Under the pieces are notes generated by a model, which saw only the letters and a list, made by a program, of their open reading frames with translations, ran no database searches and was not told where the DNA came from. A program made the translations under genes and the position numbers. Positions 49,069-60,087 of a stretch of 64,000 bases of DNA are shown piece by piece. Origin of the DNA: Bufo bufo (taxonomy: Eukaryota; Chordata; Amphibia; Anura; Bufonidae); assembly GCF_905171765.1 (NCBI RefSeq), contig NC_053394.1, positions 161,789,183 to 161,853,182 on the forward strand, written 5' to 3'. Numbering within the stretch: the first letter of the stretch is position 1; each line of letters starts with the position of its first letter.

Positions 49069-51017
49069 CGTGGCTGTGAAAACAGTAACGTAAAATGACC
49101 GTCTAGCCTAAATGACCGCCGGAAGCCGTGCAGCAGTCTAAATCACGTAATGAAAGGGTGAACTATCCCCGTGAGGAATGTACGTTGACACCAGAAGAGC
49201 CGTGAAGGAGCGACCAGGAACCGCCACCCGGTAGTCCATGCAAGGAGACCTGCCGTACTTACCAACTGAGAAGCACTACACTCTGACTTTCACGGAAGTA
49301 TCAAAGAACACAGAACAACCTGTACGTAAAGTAATGCATGAGACACAAGCCTGACAAAGGCAGCACCTACCCGTCCCCCAAGGTGTACCCCTACTACCTT
49401 GGTTGACAAGGAAAATCAACTGAGATCCAAACCAACTTCTCTCTGACTAATAACTGCTTTGAACCTGGAAAACAAACAGCGGAACAACAAAAGAACCAGT
49501 CAATGCGTAAGGCTAAATTGTAGAACGTGGGTTGTGAGTAGAAGGTATGGTCGGCTAACGAGAGTAGGCATACTGATAGACATTGACCACTACCTGACGT
49601 TGGCGGTAAAAAACCCCTACCTGTCTAAGCAGCACAGCGGCCTGTGCCAGACTTTGGTGTGGGCGAGGAGCGGGGCCGCTGCGAGCCCCACCGTGCTTCA
49701 CGGCAACCACGTGGGGAGCGCGGGGTTCCCTGGCACCGTGAACCAAGTGGGGGTGGACCTCTGGGCAACGGCCGACACCCCACGCCAACATGTCTCAGGT
49801 GCCACGTGGAGAGCCAGCGCGTGTCCCTGACAGGGTGCTCAGTGCGGGGCCCCCTGCCGTCCCGGGGCTGGGCCGCCCGCCGGCTGAGCACTACTGCCGC
49901 GTGGGGAGCAGCGCAGCCCTCTGGCATGAAGTTGACACAGGGGGGGCCCCCGGCGTCGAGGGCCCCACCTAGCCAAAAACTAGAAATGCCGCGTGGGGGG
50001 CCTCACCGGTCCCTGATGGAGAGCTCAGTGCGGGGGAGCCCTCCTACCTCTGAGGGGCCAACCCACCGCCGGCTGGGCATCTCCACCACGTGGGGAAACG
50101 GTGCTGCCCCCTGGCATAGGGGGAGGCTTTATCAGACACAGCCTCCCCCCTTCTTATGTGGGGACGTGCCACGTGGGGGGCCCACCGCTCCCTGATGGGG
50201 TGCCCAGTGCGGGGGTGCCCCCCTACTCCATGAGGGGCCAACCCACCGCCGGCTGGGCCCCTCCACCGCGTGGGGAAACGGTGCTGCCCCCTGGCATAGG
50301 GGGAGGCTTTGTCAGACACAGCCTCCCCCCTTCTTATGTGGGGACGTGCCACGTGGGGGGCCCACCGCTCCCTGATGGGGTGCCCAGTGCGGGGGTGCCC
50401 CCCTACTCCATGAGGGGCCGACCCACCGCCGGCTGGGCCCCTCCACCGCGTGGGGAGACGGTGCTGCCCCCTGGCAAACTGAGATAACAGGGCCTGTGCC
50501 TGCTTGTCCCTAAACTCCCGGCGTGATGGGCGGAGCTACGCGATGCCGCCCCGCCCCTCGGTAGGGGGCTCGTCACAGGGGAGCCTCCCCTAGCTAGGGG
50601 GCCGGCCCACAGCTGACTACGCAGCCCACCACGTGAGGGAGCGGGGCAGCATAGGCAGTGGTTACGGGCGGAAGCGGACGGAAGCGGCCGGGGAGGCGGG
50701 CGGAGGGGGCCTCTCGTGACCGCTGGTCCCGCCCCCCGCCGGAGAGAAATGACGAGCTCGGACCTGGGCGGCGGAGGAGGGGAGTGCCGGATCCGTGGGC
50801 TCCATCCCCCCCGCCGGCGGCTGAAGGGATACCGCCGCTGTGAACGGGCAGGAGGGGACCCCGGACTGTAGAGGCCCCGCTCCCTGCTGTATGCTGGCAA
50901 CGCAGTGGCCCAGCGCATGGCGGCCCCTACTCACCAAAGGGCCGACCACCGCACGCACATCCACTCACCTTCTCTGACGACAACGGACTGCCAGGTACGA
51001 GCGCACGCTTCCTGCGA
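49069..51017 (-). other. Ngaro 5' leader, GC-rich
   Basis: 1.95 kb without a convincing gene between A1 and the first ATG on the element's strand. The part 49670–50480 is a tandem array (separate entry). The part 50480–51017 is very GC-rich. Several open frames exist on both strands but are repeat-derived. It probably holds the promoter. Confidence 0.5.
49670..50480. repeat. 180 bp tandem repeats in the Ngaro leader
   Basis: Units start with tggggaaacggtgctgcccc at 50091 and 50271 and with tggggagacg at 50451, spacing exactly 180 bp. Two more diverged units precede (about 49730–50090). Each unit holds a ccacgtgg palindrome (for example at 50169–50176, 50349–50356) and gccggctgggc. Confidence 0.88.
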
Positions 51018-51114
51018 AACTCTGCACGTCGTACGCATGTGGGAGGGTGCCGGCCGTTGAAGTAGGTGGCCAAGCCCCTCCCACAAATACAGGCCAATGA
51101 ATCGGCCTTTACAC
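51018..51114 (-). repeat. Ngaro split repeat A1 (5' end of element)
   Basis: 97 bp matching A2 at 45144–45241. It begins, on the minus strand, gtgtaaaggccgattcattgg. Confidence 0.92.
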
Positions 51115-51200
51115 ATATCTGACAGTCTCAGTCCTCCCTGTGAGTATACTGCTTTTAGAGATTTCCTAGCTATCCTGGGAGCAGGGGCGTACATAGAAAT
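51115..51200 (-). pseudogene. L1-type ORF2 fragment, right of the Ngaro element
   Basis: On the minus strand it reads IARKSLKAVYSQGGLRLSDM, the conserved stretch after the RT core of L1 ORF2 (the family has a GG-L-PD/SD pattern). It joins in sense with the fragment ending at 44989, so the Ngaro element inserted into this L1. It is 5'-truncated near 51180, where another repeat begins. Confidence 0.65.
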
Positions 51201-51622
51201 CACTGGACCCCATGGCCAGAATCTGAATTGGGCCCCCTTGTGAGTGACCAATCGCACCCCTTAGGGTATGTGCACATCTACTGCAGAGGTTCCAGCAAAA
51301 GCCTCCGTTGCAGATTCTCGCAAAAACAAAGGGCAAAACAATCTTGATTGACTGTATTATGGATCTGGCGATTCTGGTATTCTGCTGGTGGCTGGAACAG
51401 AATATCAAAATCTGATGGCAAGTGATTACCTAGCCTTACCCTATGAATTGTGCCCGCTGCTGCTACTTTTTATATAGTGTCATCCTTCTCCATGGACTGT
51501 GCCTGCTCCTGGTTTACCTCCTCCCCGATGCTGACTTACCGTTTGTGCTGTGGGCCTGGGGCAGATCTTCACAGCACGAGTCTGGACTGGTGACGGTGCG
51601 GGATCAGGTGAGGTCTGGACTG
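51180..51622. other. Unassigned repeat DNA
   Basis: It begins agcaggggcgtacatagaaa, which reads like the end of a dispersed repeat. No gene is visible. Confidence 0.35.
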
Positions 51623-51638
51623 TAGAGATGTCCCGAAC

Positions 51639-52026
51639 TATTCGCCGGCAAACATCGCTTGTTCGCCGCAGCGGGCGAACATATGCGATGTTCGGTCTGC
51701 CCCTATACGTCATCATTGAGCAAACTTTGACCCTGTACCTCACAGTCAGCAGACACATTCCAGCCAATCAGCATACCCTCCCTCCCAGACCCTCCCACCT
51801 CCTATCAAAAAGCAAGGACAGCATCCATCTTAGATTCATTCTGAAGCTGCAGTGTTAGTTAGAGCAGGGAGAGTGCTGCTGCTGCTGCTGAATTAATAGG
51901 GAAATTGTTAGCTAGGGCAGTGTTCTGTGTCCACTCCAGTCCTCAAAGACTCATCTGCTGTAAGGACAGCGTCCTGACAGCACCCAAAAAGCCCTTTTTA
52001 GGGCTGGCACATCAGTCTGCTTTTTT

Positions 52027-52030
<4 letters not shown>
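51639..52030 (+). other. hAT 5' untranslated region
   Basis: Non-coding. Contains a (CTG)n run near 51872–51888 and two stretches reading ttagttagagcag and ttagctagggcag. Confidence 0.45.

Positions 52031-52085
<55 letters not shown>
52030..52085. repeat. (TA)n microsatellite
   Basis: About 27 uninterrupted TA dinucleotides. Confidence 0.95.
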
Positions 52086-52087
<2 letters not shown>

Positions 52088-52700
52088 CAGTTGCCTGCCC
52101 GTGTGTGAAAGGCCACAGGCCCACAGACTGTACTGTGTGCACACCACTCATATCGGGTGGCACAGTACCTTGCAGATAAATAAGTCATTTAATTTTTTCT
52201 TTGTAATATAATTGCAGTTGCCTGCCAGTGTGTGTCAGGCCCACTGACTGTACTGTGCCCACTGCCAGCGCCCACCACTCATATCGGGTGGCACAGTACC
52301 TTGCAGATAAAAAAGTCATTACATTTTTTCTCTGTAATATAATTGCAGTTGCCTGCCAGTGAGTGTCAGGCCCACATACTGTACTGTGCCCACTGCCAGT
52401 GCCCACCACTCATATCGGGTGGCACAGTACCTTGCAGATAAAAAAGTCATTTAATTGTTTCTCTGTAATATAATTGCAGTTGCCTGCCAGTGTGTTTCAG
52501 GCCCACTGACTGTACTGTGCCCACTGCCAGTGCCCACCACTCATATCGGGTGGCACAGTACCTTGCAGATAAAAAAGTCATAAATTTTTTTCTCTGTAAT
52601 ATAATTGCAGTTGCCTGCCAGTGAGTGTCAGGCCCACAGACTGTACTGTGCCCACTGCCCACCACTCATATCGGGTGGCACAGTACCTTGCACGCATAGT
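52085..52700 (+). repeat. Tandem array, five units of about 131 bp
   Basis: Units start with ttgcagttgcctgcc at 52085, 52212, 52343, 52474 and 52605 (spacings 127, 131, 131, 131). Each contains ccactcatatcgggtggcac followed by agtaccttgca. The array ends just before the transposase ATG at 52720. Confidence 0.92.
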
Positions 52701-52719
52701 ACCACTAATCTAAAAAAAA

Positions 52720-55700
52720 ATGACAGACAGAGGCAGGCCACCCCGCAGGGGCCGTCGTGGTCGTGGTGCTGTGATTTCCTTTGGCCCTAGAATAATGCCC
52801 AGTGTTCAGAGTCCACGTACCCTGAACTCGAAAAGTTCTGAGGACATAGTTGACTGGCTTACTCAGGACACCCAATCTTCTACAGCTTCCGCTCGGAACC
52901 TTGACGCACCATCCTCCTCCAGCTCAGCTTCGGGCACATCTCAAGTTACCACTCGCCGGCCACAACCACCAACACTAGCACCACAGCCGCTTCACTTGAT
53001 CTGTCAGAGGAGTTATTTACACATCAGTTGGAAGAAATGAATGATGCGCAACCATTATTGCCAGAGGATGTAGATAACAGGGATATGTCTCAGTCAGGCA
53101 GCATTACACACATGAACGTACGGTGTGATGATGATTAGGTTGTACCCGCTGCCGCTTCCTTTGCTGAGTTGTCAGATACAAGTGAAGCGGTTGATGATGA
53201 CGATGTGTCCGTGGATGTGACGTGGGTGCCCGCTTGAAGAGAAGAAGAACAGGGGGAAAGTTCAGATGGGGAGACAGAGAGGAGGAGGAGACGAGTTGGA
53301 AGCAGGGGAAGGTCGTCGCAAGGAGCTAGTGGCACAGTCAGACAGCATGTATCGGCACCCGGGGTCAGCCAGACAGCACGCCAATCAACGCATGCTGTTG
53401 CCACCACCAGAATGCCGTCATTGCAGAGCTCAGCAGTGTGTCATTTTTTTTGTGTGTCTGCCTCTGATAACAGCGATGCCATTTGCAACCTGTGCCAAAA
53501 GAAACTGAGTCGTGGGAAGTCCAACACCCACCTAGGTACAACTGCTTTGCGAAGGCACATGATCTCACATCACAAACGCCTATGGGATCAACACATGATG
53601 AGTAAAAGCAGCACAGAAACTCAAAGCCACCATCCTCCTCCTGGTCCAGCATCTTCAGCCACGTCAACCTCTGCTGTCCTCCTTGCCCCCTCTCAACCAC
53701 CCGCCACTCCGCCTCTCACCTTCAGCAGTTCCTGCTCATCTGCCCACAGTCAGGTTTGTGTTTGAGAGTAAGAAGCCAATGTCACATGCCCGGCGTCTGA
53801 CAGCTGGCTTGTCGGAACTCTTAGCCCGCCAGCTTTTACCATACAAGCTGGTGGAGTCTGAGGCCTTCAAAAAATTTGTAGCTATTGGGACACCGCAGTG
53901 GAAGGTACCTGGTCTGCAAAGCATGGTCAGGGCAGGTATATCACGTACACTGCGCATTGAGTAAACCTGCTGACGGCTGCCAAGCATGGAATGCGTGGCT
54001 CTGCAGAGGAGTTGGTGAAACCGCCACGACTTGCAGGCAGGCCTGCTGCCACCTCCTATACTCCTCCTACTCCATCCTCTTCGCTAACCTCCTCGGCTGA
54101 GTCCTCTTCTGCTGCTGCGTCTTTCTCCACATCAACTGCACCCCCCCAGCTCTCCAGGGGCTATTCCACATCCCGGATACGACAGTGTCACACCGTCTTG
54201 GGGTTGACTTGCCTGAAAGCAGAGAGTCACACCGGACCAGCACTCCTGTCCGCCCTGAACGCACAGGTGGATCAGTGGCTGACTCCGCACCAACTGGAGA
54301 TGTGGTGTGTGACAACGGAAGCAATTTGTTGGCGGCATTGAATTTGGGCAAGTTGACACATGTGCCGTGCATGGCACATGTGTTGAATCTGATTGTACAA
54401 CGCATTGTGCATAAGTACCCAGGCTTACAGGACGTCCTCAAGCAGGCCAGGAAGGTGTGTGGCCATTTCAGGCGTTCCTACACGGCCATGGCGCACTTAT
54501 CCGATATTCAGCGGCGAAACAACATGCCAGTGAGCCGTCAACGAGTATTTGTATGACCGGGGTGCTAGGACAGCCTCTGCAGAGCTGGGTATTTTTTTTG
54601 CCGCGTTACTGGACGCTCATGCGCAATGCCTGTAGGCTCATGCGTCCTTTTGAGGAGGTGACAAACCTAGTCAGTCGCACCGAAGGCACCATCAGCGACA
54701 TCATCCCATTTGTTTTCTTCCTGGAGCGTGCCCTGCGAAGAGTGCTGGATCAGGCCGTAGATGAGCGTGAAGAGGAAGAGGAAGAGTTGTGGTCACCATC
54801 ACCACCAGAAACAGCCTTATCAGCATCGCTTTCTGGACCTGCGGCAACGCTGGAAGAGGAGTCTGAGGAGTCAGAGGAGGAATGTGGCTTTGAGGAGGGG
54901 AAAGATTACCAACAGCAGGCATCCCAGGGTGCTCGTTGTCACCTATCTGGTACCCGTGGTGTTGTACGTGGCTGGGGGGAAGAACAGACCTTAAATGAGA
55001 TCAGTGAGGACGAGGAACGGGACATGAGTAGCTCGGCATTCAACCTTGTGCAAATGGGGTCTTTCATGCTGTCATGCCTGTTGAGGGACCCTCGTATAAA
55101 TAGGCTGAAGGAGAAGTACCTGTACTGGGTGGCCACGCTACTAGACCCCCAGTATAAGCAGAAATTGGCTGAAATGTTACCGAATTACCGGAAGTCGGAA
55201 AGGATGCAGCAGTTCCAAAACAAGTTAAAAAGTATGCTTTACACAGCGTATAAGGGTGATGTCACAGCACAACGGGAATCTAACAGGGGAAGAGGTGAAT
55301 GTAATCCTCCTCCTACCACAACCACACCGGCAAGGACAGGACGCTTTACAGACGTGTTGTTGATGGAGGACATGCGGAGCTTTTTAAGTCCTACGCATCA
55401 CCACAGCCCTTCGGGGTCGACCGACAGGTAGCAGACTACCTCGCCTTAACTGCAGATATCGACACTCTGAGGAGCGATGAACCCATTGACTACTGGGTGT
55501 GCAGGCTTGACCTGTGGCCTGAGCTATCCCAATTTGCGATAGAACTTCTGGCCTGCCCCGCTTCAAGTGTCCTGTCAGAAAGGACCTTCAGCGCAGCAGG
55601 AGGTATTGTCACTGAGAAGAGAAGTCGCGTAGGTCAAAAAAAAGTCTAGATTACCTCACCTTTATTAAGATGAATGAGGCATGGATCCCGAAGTGGCTGA

Positions 55701-55723
55701 CAGTGGGGCATGCATTTGACTAA
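52720..55723 (+). pseudogene. hAT transposase with BED zinc finger, decayed
   Basis: The N-terminus starts at ATG 52720 (MTDRGRPPRRGRRGRGAVIS). A BED finger is seen at about 53480–53580 (DAICNLCQKKLSRG, then TTALRRHMISHH, a C2H2 pattern). The catalytic region follows in several frames: FESKKPMSHARRLTAGLSEL, LNLGKLTHVPCMAHVLNLIV (54335–54400), FLERALRRVLDQAVDE, and LKEKYLYWVATLLDPQYKQK (55106–55165). The C-terminal dimerisation domain reads ELLACPASSVLSERTFSAAG (55545–55605), and the frame ends at TAA 55721–55723. Stops at 53137 and 53236 and several frame changes, for example near 53010, 53750, 54000, 54560 and 55650, show that it is dead. Transposases of this type cut and paste the element through a DDE-type core. 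Confidence 0.88.
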
Positions 55724-57211
55724 AAAAGGCCTGATGAGATGCCTTGGGCTAAAAATGGTCCACACGCTGCTGTATTTAATCTCTGCATGCCGGATGACTT
55801 GCGTGACTTCTCCGCCACCAACTAGGGTTCAAGCCGCAATGTTTTAGTGCACTTTTGTAACGCACCTAGTTGATCAGTTAGGATCTCAACTGCGGAAGCA
55901 ATGGACATCCACTATTATCCCACCTCCCTTGTTTTTGGCTGTGGGATTCGCAGTTACTCAGTATGTACCCCAGGCGTCTCTCTCAGTCTTGGGCGGAGAG
56001 TTTGGGGTAACAAAATCATTTACCGCTATCCATCTAATTAGTTACTGCTGGAAAGGAAGGTCCCCCAGTATTACAGGAGTCACAAGTTAGTATAAGCTTG
56101 TGCACAGTTCAGAGTTAGTATATAGTATTCCCTCAGTTTAGTATATAGTATGCCATAGGTTCAGGGTTAGTATATAGCATGTCCACAGTTTAGTATATAA
56201 TATGCAGCAGGTTCAGAGTTAGTATAGCATGTCCTCAGTTTAGTATATAATATGCAGCAGGTTCAGAGTTAGTATAGCCTGTCCTCAGTTTAGTATGTAG
56301 TATGCAGTAGGTTCAGAGTTAGTATAGCATGTCCTCAGTTTTAGTATGTAATATGCAGTAGGTTCAGAGTGAGTATAGCATGTCCTCAGTTTAGTATATA
56401 ATATGCAGCAGGTTCAGAGTTAGTATAGCATGTCCTGAGTTCAGAGTTGGTTTGGGAATATCGCCTCACACCAGCAGGAACCACCCCACTCTGAGTTCCA
56501 GGACCTTAATTAGAGCAGGTAACAGGCATATACTTGCGGTTAGTTGGTCCTGGCTAGGAAGCCAGCAGTGGGGAAGCCAGTGGCAAGAAGGTAGGCAGTC
56601 CTTCACAATGTTGTTAGGGATCCAGGTCTGGATATGTGGACAGAGTCCTCAGATGCAATGGAGCTAGCAGGGTGCGCACTCCATTAGTGGAACACCCTGC
56701 TTAGCACCTGTCTTATATTTAAGGCACGGAGGTAAGTGGGCGGAGTCACAGGGAGCCGCTGCGATCCAGGCTGTACTGTTACAACTTTCTGCCTGGAAAA
56801 CATCATTTTTCTGGCTGCTGCTACAGCAGCGGCTGCAACAATACCTAGTTTTTCAGGCATGTGTACATGCATAATTTTTCTGGCCTCTGGTGCTGCATTG
56901 TGGCTGCAAAAACAAAACAAAAAAAGGCACATACATGTGTCAATTCCCCTTTGTGATCGTTACTTTGTTGTGGCGAAGGGGCTTGCGTATCACAATGAAG
57001 CGATCACCTCTATGAGTGTGTTGGCAATGGCAATGTTGGCACACCCCAGATGATAAGGACGTTGCTTCATTGTGAACAGACCAAAAGCGATCGGCTGGAT
57101 AATTTTGCATAGAAAAAACATTAATTTTCTTTGTGATCATCTAAGGTGATCATTAAAGCCTACTAGGCCAACAAGGGGCCCACACTGCAGAATCATTGTT
57201 TTCTGGGTCAC
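55724..57211 (+). other. hAT 3' untranslated region with a minisatellite
   Basis: Non-coding sequence after the transposase, including the minisatellite 56107–56460. Words such as ggctgctgctacagcagcgg (56813) form small hairpins. No gene is seen. Confidence 0.45.
56107..56460 (+). repeat. Minisatellite, about seven units of 50–52 bp
   Basis: Each unit starts gttcagagttagtata and contains tcctcagtttagtat; starts lie near 56107, 56158, 56210, 56260, 56310, 56361 and 56411. Confidence 0.88.
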
Positions 57212-58512
57212 TTAAAGGGGTTATCCGAGTTAACTTAATTTCTCTCTATGGCTTTATTTCCCCTATACATTAGTTTTCCTAAATAACTTGCAGTACCTAT
57301 CTTGTGCCGTTTCTCTGCTACACTAAAGAGTCATGTGACCGCCCACGTCATCAGCTGTGACGTTCCGTTTACATGGAGCTCTCTGCTTGTCGGAGTGACT
57401 AAGCCATGTAAACGGAACGTCATCAGCCTTGGCCACGCCCCCACCTCTCTGGATTACAGTCCGTGCGGCTGTGAGTTGATCGCGCATGCGCGATCCTCAC
57501 TTGTGCCGCGGCTACCTCAAAGTTCCTCCCTTCGGCTAATAGGTCAGGCAAAACCAGCAATAGCTTGGGGCCCCGAACTGGTTGGGGCCCCGAGCTGGCC
57601 AAGCATAGTGACAGTCAGAAGATCCATCCAATGGTATAAAATATTCTAACCCCCAGGCGTTCCCATGGTGACGGGGACGCTTGCCTGGTTAGAATATACC
57701 ATCGGATCTGAGTTTTTCGAGCTCAGTGAGATCGTAAAAAACTCAAATCCGATGGTATATTCTAACCCCCAAGCGTTCCCATGGTGACAGGGACGCTTGC
57801 CTGGGGATTAGAATATACAGGGAGCTGTAGTGAGCTCTTTACTTGCATTCTTGCCTCTGTACTCCGGTAATAGCAGAGCAGGCAGTTCGGGGGGCGGCGC
57901 TCACTCACTGTCACTGACGTCACGCGCCTGCTCCTCCCACTAGGCGGAGCAGGCGCGTGACGTCAGTGAATGAACGCTGCCTGCACTGCCTGCTGTTGTT
58001 ACCGGAGCTCAGCAAAGTAAGAGTCAGAGACTCATAGATTTCAAAATAATAATAAAATAGCTCTGCATAGAAAAATGAAGTGAATGATTAGTACTGCTGC
58101 TGTGAGCGTCGGGGAGGGGGATCTGTGGATGGCACTGTAGGTGGATCTGTGGTCTGTGGATGGCAGGCAGTGCCATCCACAGATCCCCCTACAGTGCCAT
58201 CCACAGACCACAGATCCCCCTCCCCTAAACAGTGCCATCCACACAGATCTCCCCCCTAAACAGTGCCATCCACAGATCCCCCCTCCCCTAAACAGTGCCA
58301 TCATGATGATCAACCCCTCCCACAAATATTCATGAGGGAGAGATGAGTCATTGTTGTTACTGCTGCATGTAAACACAGCAATAACAGAACCTAGAAAAGG
58401 TGTAAAGATCGTTTTTTTTTTCAAAAAATCAAGCTTGACTAATGTATATGTATATCCTGATTAATTTTGTTAGGTTTTATTTTTTTTCCCATAACTCGGA
58501 TAACCCCTTTAA
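57212..58512. mobile_element. TTAA-flanked (piggyBac-type) non-autonomous element, 1.3 kb
   Basis: TTAA at 57212–57215 and 58509–58512 bound inverted ends aaggggttatccgagtta and its reverse complement (18 bp or more). Inside are internal inverted and direct repeats, such as the pair ggcgttcccatggtgac (57656) and gcgttcccatggtgaca (57773), and an array of cagtgccatccacag phrases at 58167–58300. No transposase is encoded. TTAA specificity fits piggyBac-like elements. Confidence 0.8.
58160..58310 (+). repeat. Short tandem repeats 'cagtgccatccacagatc'
   Basis: Four to five irregular units of about 30–40 bp, rich in cccc and ctaaa. Confidence 0.75.
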
Positions 58513-58686
58513 CTGTCACTGAACTACTTCAGCATGACCATAGGCTTTGAAAAACCGCCATCGCCTGCAATCTCCCCAACGTGCGCACGAGCACAGTCAT
58601 CACTACACCAAGATTGACGCATAGAGGAATAAAATTTATGTCATGAGTGTGTCAACTATTGACAACTCTTTTCGGTTGTCTAAACT
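58513..58686. other. hAT flank after the TTAA element
   Basis: Short non-coding stretch which seems to continue the sequence before 57212. Confidence 0.35.
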
Positions 58687-59105
58687 CTATTCGATACACG
58701 TCCCCTGATAGGGGACGTAACAGGGATTAAACTGATAGGAATAGTACTACTTAACATACCACTCATATAGGGTGGCACAGTACAATGCACGGCGGAAGCG
58801 CAGTGCCCCAAATTGGAAGTAAGAGGACCGACCAAGCATCTTTTTCCATCTCCCGGTTCCTAAAATCTATTCCATACACGTCCCCTGATAGGGGACGTAA
58901 CAGGGATTAAACTGATAGGAATAGTACTACTTAACATACCACTCATATCGGGTAGCACAGTACGTTGCACGGCGCACGCGCAGTGCCCCAAATTGGAAGA
59001 GGACCGACCAAGCATCTTTTTCCATCTCCCGGTTCCTAAAATCTATTCCATACACCACACCGGCCCCTGATAGGGGACAAAACAGAGATTAAACTGGTAA
59101 GAACA
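58687..59105 (+). repeat. Tandem array, two and a half units of about 175–180 bp
   Basis: Units start with ctattcgatacacgtcccct at 58687, with ctattccatacacgtcccct near 58869 and again near 59043 (partial). Units contain ccactcatat[a/c]gggtgg followed by cacagtac, the same box as in the 131 bp array at 52085. Confidence 0.88.
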
Positions 59106-59125
59106 GATTTTTTTAATTTAAAAAA

Positions 59126-59640
59126 AGAGGACAGCCTCTGCGGAGCTGGGTATTTTTTTTTGCCGCGTTACTAAACGCTCATGCACAATGGCTGTAGGCT
59201 CATGCATCCTTTTGCGGAGGTGACAAACCTGGTCAGTCAAACCCAAGGCAACATCATCGACCTCATCCCATATGCGTTTTTTCTGGAGCGTGCCCTGCGA
59301 AGAGTGCTGGATCAGGCAGTAGATGAGCATGAAGAGGAAGAGTTGTGGTCACCATCACCACCAGAAGCGGCCTTGTCGTCGTCGATTGCTGGACCTGCGG
59401 CAACGCAGAGAGAGGAGTCTGAAGAAGAGGAGTCAGAGGAGGAAGGTGGCTTTGAGGAGGTGGAAGGCCAACCACAGCAGGCGTCCCAGGGGGCTTGTTG
59501 TCACCTTTCAGGGACCCTTGGTGTTGTACGTGGCTGGGTGGAGGAAGAGACCTTCAATGACATCAGTGAGGACAAGGAGCGGGACATGGCTAGCTTGGTA
59601 TCCAACCTTGTGCGAATGGGGAGTTTGCGGTTGTGCAAAT
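59126..59640 (+). pseudogene. Second hAT transposase fragment
   Basis: Matches 54567–55075 of the first transposase at DNA and protein level: FFLERALRRVLDQAVDE, ELWSPSPPEAAL, QQASQGACCHLSGTLGVVRG and NDISEDKERDMAS. It covers only a central acidic linker and its surroundings; the BED finger, catalytic core and dimerisation domain are absent. At about 59625 the similarity stops and the sequence jumps to the element's 3' end (tttgcggttgtgc). This is an internal deletion derivative, and the open frame of 180 codons is not expected to work. Confidence 0.85.
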
Positions 59641-60087
59641 GGACTGTTTGCGGTTGTTTGCGGTGCGTTAAACGGGGAGTTTGGTCTGTCATAGTTTGGT
59701 CTGTCACTGTGAAGCCGGTGTAACCCTTACACTACCTGATCGATACAACATCATACCTGATGTTTTAAAGCACGTTATTCCAAAAAATTTAGGAATGTTA
59801 GGTGATTTATGCCCTTTATGGATTAAAACCCGACTATGCATCAACCATGTAATTTTCCATGGGAGTTTTGCCATGGATCCCCCTCCGGCATGCCACAGTC
59901 CAGGTGTTAGTCCCCTTGAAACAACTTTTCCATCACTATTGTGGCCAGAAAAAGTCCCTGTGGGTTTTAAAATTCGCCTGCCTATTGAAGTCTATGGCGG
60001 TTCGCCGGGTTCGCCCGTTCGCAAACATTTGCAGAAATTCGCGTTCGCCGCTCGCGAACGGAAAATTTTATGTTCGCGACATTTCTA
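59641..60087 (+). other. hAT 3' end with terminal inverted repeat
   Basis: Non-coding. The last 90 bp contain repeated ttcgc words (cgggttcgcccgttcgcaaa) and end in gcgacatttcta, the inverted terminus. Confidence 0.55.

Larger units (their letters stand above)
44990..51114 (-). mobile_element. Ngaro-type (DIRS order) tyrosine-recombinase retrotransposon, 6.1 kb
   Basis: On the minus strand the order is A1 (51114–51018), long leader, gag–RT–RNase H ORF, tyrosine recombinase ORF, B1 (45352–45241), A2 (45241–45144), 42 bp spacer, B2 (45101–44990). The A1–internal–B1–A2–B2 split direct repeat is diagnostic of Ngaro elements. B1 and B2 are both exactly 112 bp. There is no integrase and no methyltransferase domain, which sets it apart from DIRS1-like elements. 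No target duplication is evident, as expected when a recombinase inserts a circular intermediate. It splits an L1 ORF2 fragment. Both ORFs are open. Confidence 0.93.
51623..60087 (+). mobile_element. hAT-type transposon region, composite
   Basis: The left end tagagatgtcccgaac (51623–51638) and the right end, in reverse complement, tagaaatgtcgcgaac (60087–60072) are inverted termini. Between them lie a decayed BED–hAT transposase (52720–55723), tandem arrays, a TTAA-flanked insertion (57212–58512) and a second transposase fragment (59126–59640). The flanking octamers ctggactg and ctgcacac agree at only 5 of 8 positions, so I cannot prove that both ends belong to one insertion. Two related copies may be joined. 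Confidence 0.6.

Noticed and set aside
49459..50918. Long Gly/Pro-rich open frames on both strands
   Set aside because: GC-rich tandem repeats in the Ngaro leader generate open frames in many phases at once.
52085..52700. CRISPR-like regular repeats
   Set aside because: Units are long tandem repeats with no unique spacers, in a eukaryotic transposon.
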